In this document: positions 38,427 through 46,447 of the stretch, one piece after another
Position numbering within the stretch: position 1 is the stretch's first letter
How the letters are laid out: each line of letters begins with the position of its first letter
Source of the DNA: Micromonospora aurantiaca ATCC 27029
GTDB taxonomy: Bacteria > Actinomycetota > Actinomycetes > Mycobacteriales > Micromonosporaceae
Length of the DNA stretch: 64,000 nucleotides
Reading direction: 5' to 3'
NCBI RefSeq assembly: GCF_000145235.1
Contig: NC_014391.1
Coordinates: 5,661,501-5,725,500, forward strand
Position numbers and translations under genes: made by a program
Notes under the pieces: model-generated
The model's database searches: none
What the model saw: the letters and a program-made list of their open reading frames with translations, nothing else
Told to the model about the DNA's origin: nothing

Positions 38427-39596
38427 TCAGGCGATGTCGATGCCGGAGCGGGCCGGGTCCGGCTCGTCTCCGGCGGGGGCGCGGCGCAGCAGGCCGGGCC
38501 CCAGCGGGTCGTCGCCGAGGTCGTCGCCGACGGTCGGGTCGGGGCCGATCGGCTCCACCGCGACCGCCGGCGCCGGTACGGCCGCCGGGGCGGGCAGCGG
38601 CTCGGGCTCCGGCCGGCTGTCGGCGGCGCGGGGCGCCGGTGCGACAGGCCCGGCCGGCAGCAGCCGGGGCGGCACGGCGCCCGGCGCGACGACCGGGGCG
38701 AGCCCGGCCACCACTGTGTTCACGATCTCGGCCGCGTACGCCCCGTCCGGGTCGTAGTCGGGGTCGAAGACTGTCAGCTCGACGCCGAGGCAGTGCGGGG
38801 TGTCGACCAGCCCGGCGAGCAGGATCTCCAGCTCGGCGAAGGCGATGCCGCCCGGGTCGGGCGCGTCCACGGCGGGCATCACCGCCGGGTCGAGCACATC
38901 CACGTCGATGTGCACCCAGTAGCCGGCGCAGTCGACGAGCTGCTCGTGCGCCCACTGGGCGGTACGGGCGGCACCCTCGGCGCGCAGCGCCGGCACCGGC
39001 CGGGTGGTGATGCCGGCGGCCTGGAGGTCGAGCCGGTACTCGTCCTGCGCGCGGATGCCGAGCACCACCACGTCGATGTCCCGGAAGTACGGCCTGCGGC
39101 CCTCGATCGCGGCCAGGTCGGGCTGTCCACGGCCGGTCACCAGGGCCAGGTCCTCCCCGGCGGCGGCGCCGACGTAGGAGGCGTTGCCGGGGTGCCGGAA
39201 GTCGGAGTGGCCGTCGACGAAGACCAGCCCGATCCGCCCGCCGACCGCCTCGCCGAGGCGGTGCATGGCCAGCGCCGAGCCGAGCAGCACCGAGCAGTCG
39301 CCGCCGAGCACCAGCGGGAACTCGCCCCGGTCGATGATCGCGCCGATCCGGTCGGCGAGCGCCACCGAGTACGCGGAGATCTCCGGCGCGTGGCAGACGC
39401 CGTCGCCGGGCCGCCAGTCGCCCGGGTCGTACCGGGGCGGGGTGAGGCAGCCGGCGTCGCGGGCCCGCAGCCGCGCGAGCAGGCCGTGGTCGCGCAGCGC
39501 ACCAGGCGCCTTGCCGCACCCGGGGACGGAGCTCGCGGTGGGCGGGCGCAGTCCGAGGTTCGTCGGCGCGTCGAGGACGGCGATCCGGCGCATCAT
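38427..39596 (-). CDS. Arginase/agmatinase-family enzyme with Pro-rich tail
   Basis: A 389-residue manganese-dependent ureohydrolase. Metal ligands are visible in LGGDCSVLLG, FVDGHSDFRHPGN and IDVDVLDPAVMP, with a further acidic site at GVELTVFDPD. The family splits arginine, agmatine or related guanidino compounds to urea; which one is not readable. A Pro/Ala/Glu-rich tail of about 85 residues follows the catalytic domain and is unusual. GGGAG lies just before the double ATG start. It converges on the penicillin-binding protein with only 10 bases between stops. Confidence 0.88.
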   Translation of the reverse strand: MMRRIAVLDAPTNLGLRPPTASSVPGCGKAPGALRDHGLLARLRARDAGCLTPPRYDPGDWRPGDGVCHAPEISAYSVALADRIGAIIDRGEFPLVLGGDCSVLLGSALAMHRLGEAVGGRIGLVFVDGHSDFRHPGNASYVGAAAGEDLALVTGRGQPDLAAIEGRRPYFRDIDVVVLGIRAQDEYRLDLQAAGITTRPVPALRAEGAARTAQWAHEQLVDCAGYWVHIDVDVLDPAVMPAVDAPDPGGIAFAELEILLAGLVDTPHCLGVELTVFDPDYDPDGAYAAEIVNTVVAGLAPVVAPGAVPPRLLPAGPVAPAPRAADSRPEPEPLPAPAAVPAPAVAVEPIGPDPTVGDDLGDDPLGPGLLRRAPAGDEPDPARSGIDIA

Positions 39597-39654
39597 GGGC
39601 TCCCGTCCTCGGCGGTCGGGCGGGCCGGCGGTGCGCCGGCCCGCGCGGGTTGAC

Positions 39655-40572
39655 TCAGAACAGCGCGCTGGCCAGGGCGCGTCGGGCGGAGGCCACGGCG
39701 GGGTCGTCCGGGCCGGCGATGGTGAACAGGCCGAGCAGGTGCTGGCGTACCCGGTCCCGGTCGTCCCCGGCGGTGCGCCGGACCAGGCCGACCAGCCGCT
39801 TGTACGCCTCGTCGGCGAGGCCGCTGAGCACCTCGATGTCGGCGGCCAGCAGCTGGGCGTCGACGTCGTCGGGGGCGGCGGACGCGGCGTCGAGCGCGCC
39901 CTGCGGGTCGGCGCCTGCCACCCGGCGGGCCAGCCCGACCTGCGCCAGGCCCGCCTCCGCAGCCGCGTCCGCCGGCGACTCGGCCAGGATCTTCCGGTAC
40001 GCCGCCTCGGCCGCGTCGAGGTCACCGCTCATCAGCGCGTCGTCGGCGGCGTCGAGGCGCGGGTCCTCCGGCTCGGCGACTGTGACGCCACCGGCCTTGA
40101 GGACCGCCTGGAGCCACTGTCGCAACTGCGACTCCGGCACCGGGCCGGGGAAGGCGTCGATCGGACGGCCGCCGACGATGGCGTACGTGGTGGGCAGCGT
40201 CTGGAGCTGGAACATCTGCGCGAGCCGCGGCTGCTGCTGTACGTCGACCCGGGCCAGCAGCCACGCTCCGCCGCCCTCGGCGGCCAGCCGCTCCAGCACC
40301 GGGGCGAACTGGTCGCTCTCCGGGTAGCCGGCGGCGCCGAAGAAGACCACCACCGGTGTGGTGAGCGAGCGTTCGAGCACCTCGGACTGGATGTTCGCCT
40401 CGGTCACGTCGATCACGGCGGCGGAACCGGCGGGGCTGCCCGGCAGCCCGGTCGGCCCAGCGCCCTGGGACGGTGTGGCGGAGGCGGTGTCGGCCGGTGC
40501 GGGGGTGCGCAGCGCGCTGAGGTCGACCGCGCCGCGGGTGAAGATCGACGAGGTGATCCGTGGGTCGCTCAT
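39655..40572 (-). CDS. Thioredoxin-fold/TPR co-chaperone (YbbN/CnoX-like)
   Basis: A 305-residue protein. A proline-rich N-terminal stretch precedes a thioredoxin domain (about 50-165: VIDVTEANIQSEVL, VVVFFGAAGYPESD, LARVDVQQQP, LPTTYAIVGGRP). The usual CxxC is replaced by AAGYPES, so it cannot act as a disulfide reductase. The C-terminal half is made of tetratricopeptide helices. This layout matches YbbN/CnoX-type co-chaperones that pass unfolded clients to chaperones. It lies 58 bases upstream of the arginase gene on the same strand. Confidence 0.88.
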   Translation of the reverse strand: MSDPRITSSIFTRGAVDLSALRTPAPADTASATPSQGAGPTGLPGSPAGSAAVIDVTEANIQSEVLERSLTTPVVVFFGAAGYPESDQFAPVLERLAAEGGGAWLLARVDVQQQPRLAQMFQLQTLPTTYAIVGGRPIDAFPGPVPESQLRQWLQAVLKAGGVTVAEPEDPRLDAADDALMSGDLDAAEAAYRKILAESPADAAAEAGLAQVGLARRVAGADPQGALDAASAAPDDVDAQLLAADIEVLSGLADEAYKRLVGLVRRTAGDDRDRVRQHLLGLFTIAGPDDPAVASARRALASALF

Positions 40573-40659
40573 GGTTGTCTAGTCTCGCACGTACGCGACG
40601 GATCTCCGACCAGCCGCGACGGCGACAGTCACCACTCTCCCCCAGCTCAGCCCGCCCGC

Positions 40660-40739
40660 AAGGAAGGGCCCCCTGTTAACGCCTCCGGTAGAGGAAGGGC
40701 CCCTTCTTAACAGCAGCTGTTAAGAAGGGGCCCTTCCTT
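40660..40739. repeat. Intergenic palindromic repeat, cluster 3
   Basis: Three units of the same family as clusters 1 and 2: one beginning AAGGAAGGGCCCC (40660-40680), the linker GCCTCCGGTAGAG, a second unit (40692-40711), and an inverted unit ending TTCCTT (40719-40739). It lies 13 bases past the stop of the minus-strand mutase gene and probably helps end that transcript. The 22 kb separating it from clusters 1 and 2 shows the family is dispersed. Confidence 0.9.
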
Positions 40740-40752
40740 GCAGAGCAGCGGG

Positions 40753-42441
40753 TCAGAAGCGGGCGGGCTCTCGGTAGACGCCCCACTCGGCGCGCAGCGC
40801 GTCGCAGATCTCGCCGAGGGTGGCCTCGGCGCGGACCGCGTCGAGCATGGCGGGGATCATGTTCTCGCCGGTCCTCGCCACCTCGACCATTCGCGCGACG
40901 GCGGCGGTGACCGCGGCGTCGTCGCGGGCCGACTTGCGCTCGGTCAGCACCCGGCGCTGCTCCAGCTCCACCTCGTGCGAGATGCGCAGGATCTCCAGGT
41001 CCTTGGCGACGGTGCCGGTGTGGCAGTTGACGCCGACGATCCGCTTGTCGCCCTTCTCCAGCGCCTGCTGGTAGACGAACGCCGACTCGGCGATGTGCCC
41101 GGTGAACCAGCCGTCCTCGATGCCGCGCAGGATGCCGGAGGTCATCGGGCCGATGGTGTGCGGACCCTCGCCGCCGAGCTGCTTGATCCGGGCGAAGATC
41201 TCCTCCGCCTCGGCCTCGATCCGGTCGGTGAGCGCCTCGACGTACCAGGAGCCGCCGAGCGGGTCGGCCACGTTCGTCACCCCGGTCTCCTCCATCAGCA
41301 CCTGCTGGGTACGCAGGGCGATCTCGGCCGACTCGTCGGTGGGCAGGGCGAGCGTCTCGTCGAGGGCGTTGGTGTGCAGCGAGTTGGTGCCGCCGAGCAC
41401 CGCGGCCAGGGCCTCCACGGCGGTGCGTACCACGTTGTTCACCGGCTGCTGAGCGGTCAGCGACACCCCGGCGGTCTGCGTGTGGAACCGCAGCCACTGG
41501 GCCTTCTCGCTGGTGGCGCCGTACACGTCGCGCAGCCAGCGGGCCCAGATCCGGCGCGCGGCGCGGAACTTGGCGATCTCCTCGAAGAAGTCCACGTGGG
41601 AGTCGAAGAAGAAGCTCAGGCCGGGGGCGAAGGTGTTCACGTCCAGGCCGCGCGACAGGCCCAGCTCGACGTACCCGAATCCGTCGGCCAGCGTGTACGC
41701 CAGCTCCTGCGCGGCGGTCGAGCCGGCCTCGCGGATGTGGTAGCCGGAGACGGACAGCGGCTTGTACCGCGGGATCTCCCGGGCGCAGTACTCCATCAGG
41801 TCGCCGATGAGGCGCAGGTGCGGCTCGGGGTCGAACAGCCACTCCTTCTGCGCGATGTACTCCTTGAAGATGTCCGTCTGGAGTGTTCCGTCCAGCGTGG
41901 ACAGGTCGGCGCCCTGCCGTTCGGCGGCGACCAGGTACATGCAGAAGACCGGCACGGCCGGGCCGGAGATGGTCATCGAGGTGGTCACGCCCGCCAGGTC
42001 GATGCCGTCGAACAGCACCTCCATGTCGGCGGCCGAGTCCACAGCGACACCACAGTGGCCGACCTCGCCGAGGGACTGCGGGTCGTCGGAGTCGCGGCCC
42101 ATCAGCGTCGGCATGTCGAAGGCCACGGAGAGACCGCCGCCGCCCGCGCCGAGGATCATCTTGTAGCGCTCGTTGGTCTGCCGGGCGTTGCCGAAGCCGG
42201 CGAACTGCCTGATGGTCCAGGTCCGCCCGCGGTAGCCGGTCGGATACAGGCCCCTGGTGTACGGGAACTCGCCCGGCCAGCCGATCCGCTCGAACCCGGG
42301 GTACGCGGTGTCCTCCGGCGGGCCGTACACCGGCTCGACCGGCATTCCGGACAGCGTGGTGAAGTCCGCGTCGCGCTTGCGGGCGGCGTCGTAGCGGGCC
42401 TGCCAGCGGGCCCGACCGGCGGCGATCTCGTCAGCGTCCAT
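40753..42441 (-). CDS. icmA: Isobutyryl-CoA mutase large subunit
   Basis: A 562-residue B12-dependent acyl-CoA mutase large subunit. The substrate barrel begins WTIRQFAGFGNARQTNERYK. Phe80 and Gln198 (in IAQKEW) occupy the two positions that are Tyr and Arg in methylmalonyl-CoA mutase; Phe/Gln is the isobutyryl-CoA mutase pattern. It lacks the B12-binding domain, as expected for IcmA, which needs a separate IcmB subunit not found in this window. It interconverts isobutyryl-CoA and butyryl-CoA, linking valine and fatty-acid metabolism. AAGGAG lies eight bases before the ATG. Confidence 0.92.
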   Translation of the reverse strand: MDADEIAAGRARWQARYDAARKRDADFTTLSGMPVEPVYGPPEDTAYPGFERIGWPGEFPYTRGLYPTGYRGRTWTIRQFAGFGNARQTNERYKMILGAGGGGLSVAFDMPTLMGRDSDDPQSLGEVGHCGVAVDSAADMEVLFDGIDLAGVTTSMTISGPAVPVFCMYLVAAERQGADLSTLDGTLQTDIFKEYIAQKEWLFDPEPHLRLIGDLMEYCAREIPRYKPLSVSGYHIREAGSTAAQELAYTLADGFGYVELGLSRGLDVNTFAPGLSFFFDSHVDFFEEIAKFRAARRIWARWLRDVYGATSEKAQWLRFHTQTAGVSLTAQQPVNNVVRTAVEALAAVLGGTNSLHTNALDETLALPTDESAEIALRTQQVLMEETGVTNVADPLGGSWYVEALTDRIEAEAEEIFARIKQLGGEGPHTIGPMTSGILRGIEDGWFTGHIAESAFVYQQALEKGDKRIVGVNCHTGTVAKDLEILRISHEVELEQRRVLTERKSARDDAAVTAAVARMVEVARTGENMIPAMLDAVRAEATLGEICDALRAEWGVYREPARF

Positions 42442-42759
42442 GCGCGGAGCTCCTTCTCAAGTCGTCGTCCCGAGTCCGAGTGTAGAGCGAGATCCTGAAC
42501 GATCCTTAAGGGCTCGCGTACCGGCCGGTAACCCGGCGACCGGCCCCGCCGGGGCGACCCATCACCGTCGATCCGCAGGTCAGGGCGCTGTCTCACGTGG
42601 CGGACGACTGCCCGGCGCAGCCTCCCGGCAGCCGGGTTCCCGTGCCACACTCCCGCCGTGGGCAATCGAATCGCGACCCGGCTGATTACCTAGGCGGCGT
42701 ACGCCTCCGCGTGCGTCGCCGGCCAAGCGATCCTGTCGGCTCGTCCTAGTGAGGCCCCC
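42442..42759. other. Divergent gap between icmA and the ACT-like gene
   Basis: These 318 bases hold two divergent starts. On the minus strand TACACT (42479-42484) could be an icmA -10 box, but no good -35 accompanies it. GAGG five bases before the GTG serves the downstream gene. I see no hairpin, riboswitch or small gene. Confidence 0.4.
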
Positions 42760-43140
42760 GTGAGCGTGTCCGCATCCACCCCCGCAACCGTCGACCATCC
42801 CCGGCCCGCCCCCGGCCGCCCGTACGACGAGCCCGCCGCCGAGCACGGCACGCCGAGCACGATGGTGATCCACCTCGGCGTGGGCCACTCCACGACCGGC
42901 CTGCTCAAGGTGCTGTCCGTGCTGCACTCCCGCCGGGTCGCCGTCTCACACGTCCAGTACGTGCAGTGCCCCGACCGCTCCGCTGTGATGATCGTCGAGT
43001 GCACCCCCGGCACGGCGCCGCTGGAGACGGTCCGCAAGAGCGTCGCGAACGCCGTACCTGTCGTCAGCGTCAGCGTGCACAGCGCGCCGGCCCGCGACGG
43101 CGTCCGGCGCCTGCGGTCGGGCCGCGGCACCCACAGGTGA
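42760..43140 (+). CDS. Small ACT-like domain protein
   Basis: A 126-residue soluble protein. After a disordered N-terminus of about 35 residues, it reads TMVIHLGVGHSTTGLLKVLSV, then VAVSHVQYVQCP, SAVMIVECTPG and VVSVSVH. This beta-alpha-beta-beta order resembles ACT domains such as the small regulatory subunit of acetolactate synthase. No ligand site can be proven. It sits between icmA and a PucR regulator, near branched-chain metabolism genes, so amino-acid sensing is a reasonable guess. Confidence 0.75.
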   Translation: MSVSASTPATVDHPRPAPGRPYDEPAAEHGTPSTMVIHLGVGHSTTGLLKVLSVLHSRRVAVSHVQYVQCPDRSAVMIVECTPGTAPLETVRKSVANAVPVVSVSVHSAPARDGVRRLRSGRGTHR

Positions 43141-43143
43141 CCG

Positions 43144-44787
43144 TCAGCCGGGGGGCTCCGGGCCACCGGCGCGCATGACGTCCCGGGCGGTGAGCGCCAC
43201 GTGCAGCGACAGGCGCCGCTCGCTCGAGTCCAGGTCGACGCCGAGCACCCGCTCGATCAGCTCCAGCCGCTGGTAGAGCGCCGACCGCGACAGCGACATC
43301 GCATCCGCCGCGCGCCGCTTGTTGCGCCCCTCCACCAGGTACGTCTCCAGCAACGCGACGTGGTTCGTGCCGTGGCGCTGGTCGTAGGAGAGCAGCGGGC
43401 CCAGCTCGCGCTCGACGAACGTCTGGAGGCGCACGTCGTCGCGCAGCAGGTACAGCAGGCCCCGGAGGCGGACGTCGTGCAGCCGGTAGAACGGGCGCGG
43501 CTCGGCGGTGTGCACTGTCGCATCGGCCACCTGCGCCGCCTCGACCAGCGAGCGCCGGGCCAGGTCGAGCGTCCGGACCACCGACCCGGCGGCGACCACG
43601 ACGTCCGCGCCGGCCCGGTGGCCCGCCCGGGTGAGCGCGGCGGACAGGCTCCCCAGCGCCGCCTCGTCGGAGCCGGTCTCGTCGAGCGCGACGAGGAGGG
43701 TGACGCCGGTGCCGCCGACCGCCTCGTCCACGTCGCCGGCGAGCGCGGCGAGCCCGCACTCGCGTACCGCCGTCTCCACCGCGTCGAGCAGTGCCCGCCG
43801 GTTCGCGTTCCCGTCGGCGCCGGTGCCCGGGGCCGGCCGGCGCCGCCGGACCACGACGCCGAGCAGCAGTCGCTGCTCCAGGACGACACCGAGCCCGCGC
43901 GCCCGCAGCGCCACGTCCCGGGTGGGCGCGGAGTGGTTGACGATGCTCAGCAGCAGACTGCTGCGGGCCTGCCGCTCGACCGACGACGAGTCCCGGGCGA
44001 CGAGCTGGTTCAGCGCGATGGTGGACGCGGCGCGTTCCAGCAGCACCCGGGTCCGGGCCGGTGGCTCCTGGTCGCACAGCAGCACGAGACGCCCCCACCG
44101 GTTGCCCCGCGCCTCGACGCTCGTCACCAGCCAGCCCGATCGCGGCTCGTAGCCGGTGCCGGACGGGACCTCGACCGCGCGCGAGCGGGTCTCCCAGCGG
44201 TCGAGCAGCTCCTCGGCGGTCAGCGGGCCGGTCTCGTACGCCAGCACCTGGTGGGCGAGGTTCTCCAGCACGGCGGGACGCCGGGACAGGCGGGTGACCT
44301 CGCGGAGCACCTGCCGGGGCTCGGCGCCCTCCACCGACAGCTCGGTGAAGATGCGGTGGATCTCGTCCTTCGCGAGCAGGTCCGCCGTCTGCTCCTCGAC
44401 GATCACCGAGTGGACGACCTCGGTCACCGCGACGAACCGCATCTCGCGCCGCAGCGCGATCAGGGGCAGGTTCCGGCTGCGGGCGTGCTCGACCAGCCCG
44501 GCCGGCAGCGTGCCGCCGAACCGGCGGCCCAGCTCGACCACCACACCCGCCACCCCGACGGCCGCCAGGCCGTCGATCCACCGGCGCAGCCCGTCGTCGT
44601 CCGGGGGCAGGCCGATGCCTGTGGTCAGGACCAGCTCGCCACCGCGGAGCAGGTCGGCGATCTCGGGGATCTCGGCGACGTGCACCCAGCGCACCGGCGC
44701 GTCCAGCCGGTCCCGGCCCGCCAGGACGCGCGGCCCGGCCTGCTGCAGAGCCGGCAGTTCGAGCACGTCACGGACGGTCATCGGCAT
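43144..44787 (-). CDS. PucR family transcriptional regulator
   Basis: A 547-residue regulator. The N-terminal PucR domain (MTVRDVLELPALQQAGPRVL) is followed by a middle domain of the degenerate GGDEF-like class and a C-terminal PucR helix-turn-helix: LLETYLVEGRNKRRAADAM, then SRSALYQRLELIERVL. The ATG at 44787 has GGGAGG seven bases upstream, so the longer frame to 44910 is rejected. It diverges from mmsA with 95 bases between starts. A perfect palindrome lies in that gap and probably is its operator. Confidence 0.9.
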   Translation of the reverse strand: MPMTVRDVLELPALQQAGPRVLAGRDRLDAPVRWVHVAEIPEIADLLRGGELVLTTGIGLPPDDDGLRRWIDGLAAVGVAGVVVELGRRFGGTLPAGLVEHARSRNLPLIALRREMRFVAVTEVVHSVIVEEQTADLLAKDEIHRIFTELSVEGAEPRQVLREVTRLSRRPAVLENLAHQVLAYETGPLTAEELLDRWETRSRAVEVPSGTGYEPRSGWLVTSVEARGNRWGRLVLLCDQEPPARTRVLLERAASTIALNQLVARDSSSVERQARSSLLLSIVNHSAPTRDVALRARGLGVVLEQRLLLGVVVRRRRPAPGTGADGNANRRALLDAVETAVRECGLAALAGDVDEAVGGTGVTLLVALDETGSDEAALGSLSAALTRAGHRAGADVVVAAGSVVRTLDLARRSLVEAAQVADATVHTAEPRPFYRLHDVRLRGLLYLLRDDVRLQTFVERELGPLLSYDQRHGTNHVALLETYLVEGRNKRRAADAMSLSRSALYQRLELIERVLGVDLDSSERRLSLHVALTARDVMRAGGPEPPG

Positions 44788-44811
44788 CGGAGCGCCTCCC
44801 CCTCTCCTCCG

Positions 44812-44828
44812 GCGCACAGTATGTGCGC
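44812..44828. promoter_or_regulatory. Perfect palindrome, candidate PucR operator
   Basis: GCGCACA and TGTGCGC flank a three-base GTA centre, giving a perfect 7-base dyad in the 95-base gap between the PucR gene and mmsA. Its position suits control of both divergent genes. Binding is inferred. Confidence 0.55.
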
Positions 44829-44882
44829 TTCCCGCGGACGGGAACGACACAGTGCCCATTGCCCGGACCTGGGGAAGCACAG

Positions 44883-46427
44883 ATGATCCCGGGCATGACC
44901 CAGACAGCACCCGGCACCGCGCCCGCTCCCGTCCCGCTGGAGCGGGTGACCCACTGGATCGACGGCAAGCCGTTCGCCGGCGTCACCGAGCGTACGGCCC
45001 CAGTTTACGATCCGGCGCTGGGCGCGGTCCGGACGGAGGTGCCGCTGGCCTCGGTCGACGAGGTGGACCAGGCGGTCGCCTCCGCCGCCGCCGCGTTCGC
45101 CTCCTGGCGGACCTCGTCGCTGACCAAGCGCACCCAGGTGCTGTTCGCGTTCCGGGAGCTGGTCAACCGGCACAAGCAGGAGCTGGCCGAGCTGATCACG
45201 GCCGAGCACGGCAAGGTCGTCTCGGACGCCCTCGGCGAGGTCACCCGCGGTCTGGAGGTCGTCGAGTTCGCCTGCGGCATCCCGCACCTGCTCAAGGGCG
45301 GCTACTCCGAGGGCGTCTCCACGAACGTGGACGTCTACTCGATCCGGCAGCCGGTCGGCGTCTGCGCCGTCATCTCGCCGTTCAACTTCCCGGTGATGGT
45401 CCCGATGTGGTTCGTGCCCATCGCCATCGCGGCGGGCAACACCGTCGTGCTCAAGCCCAGCGAGAAGGACCCGTCCGCGTCGCTGCTCGTGGCCCGGCTG
45501 TGGGAGCAGGCCGGCCTGCCCGCGGGCGTCTTCAACGTCGTGCACGGCGACAAGGTCGCGGTCGACCGGCTGCTGGAGCACCCCGAGGTCAAGGCGGTGT
45601 CGTTCGTCGGCTCCACGCCGATCGCCCGGTACGTGTACGAGACCGGCACCCGCAACGGCAAGCGCGTCCAGGCCCTCGGCGGCGCGAAGAACCACATGGT
45701 GGTGCTGCCGGACGCCGACCTCGACCTGGCCGCCGACGCGGCGGTCAACGCCGGGTTCGGCTCGGCCGGCGAGCGGTGCATGGCCATCTCGGCCCTGGTG
45801 GTCGTCGAGCCCGTCGCCGACGATCTGGTGGCCCGGATCCGGGAGCGCATCGCCACCCTGAAGGTCGGTGACGGGCGGCGCTCCTGCGACATGGGTCCGC
45901 TGGTCACCAAGGAGCACCGCGACCGCGTCGCGTCGTACCTCGACGCGGGTGTCGAGGCCGGCGCCGAGCTGGTGGTGGACGGCCGCGACGTGCGGGCCGA
46001 CGGCGACGAGTCCGGGTTCTGGCTCGGGCCGAGCCTGCTCGACCGGGTGTCGCCGGAGATGAGCGTGTACACCGACGAGATCTTCGGGCCGGTGCTCTCA
46101 GTGGTGCGCGTCGGCAGCTACGACGAGGCGCTCGCGCTGGTGAACGCCAACCGGTACGGCAACGGGACGGCCATCTTCACCAACGACGGCGGCGCGGCCC
46201 GCCGCTTCCAGAACGAGGTCGAGGTCGGCATGGTCGGCGTCAACGTGCCGATCCCGGTGCCGATGGCCTACTACTCCTTCGGCGGCTGGAAGGACAGCCT
46301 CTTCGGCGACTCGCACGCCCACGGCGCCGAGGGCGTGCACTTCTTCACCCGCGGCAAGGTCGTCACCTCCCGGTGGCTCGACCCCAGCCACGGCGGCATC
46401 AACCTCGGCTTCCCCGAGAACGTCTGA
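44883..46427 (+). CDS. mmsA: Methylmalonate-semialdehyde dehydrogenase (CoA-acylating)
   Basis: A 514-residue aldehyde dehydrogenase. It has the MmsA hallmarks: THWIDGKPFAG near the start, CAVISPFNFPVMVPMW, NTVVLKPSEKDP and the catalytic Cys299 in GSAGERCMAIS. The general-base Glu of ordinary aldehyde dehydrogenases is replaced (QALGGAKNH), as in CoA-acylating MmsA. It turns methylmalonate semialdehyde or malonate semialdehyde into propionyl- or acetyl-CoA. GGGGAA lies before ATG 44883; ATG 44895 is also possible. An aminotransferase follows after 20 bases. Confidence 0.93.
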   Translation: MIPGMTQTAPGTAPAPVPLERVTHWIDGKPFAGVTERTAPVYDPALGAVRTEVPLASVDEVDQAVASAAAAFASWRTSSLTKRTQVLFAFRELVNRHKQELAELITAEHGKVVSDALGEVTRGLEVVEFACGIPHLLKGGYSEGVSTNVDVYSIRQPVGVCAVISPFNFPVMVPMWFVPIAIAAGNTVVLKPSEKDPSASLLVARLWEQAGLPAGVFNVVHGDKVAVDRLLEHPEVKAVSFVGSTPIARYVYETGTRNGKRVQALGGAKNHMVVLPDADLDLAADAAVNAGFGSAGERCMAISALVVVEPVADDLVARIRERIATLKVGDGRRSCDMGPLVTKEHRDRVASYLDAGVEAGAELVVDGRDVRADGDESGFWLGPSLLDRVSPEMSVYTDEIFGPVLSVVRVGSYDEALALVNANRYGNGTAIFTNDGGAARRFQNEVEVGMVGVNVPIPVPMAYYSFGGWKDSLFGDSHAHGAEGVHFFTRGKVVTSRWLDPSHGGINLGFPENV

Positions 46428-46447
46428 GCAGCGGAGAGAGAACGCCG

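Noticed and set aside
44788..44910. Longer N-terminus for the PucR regulator
   Set aside because: The extra residues run through the intergenic palindrome and lack family similarity. ATG 44787 has a well-placed GGGAGG.
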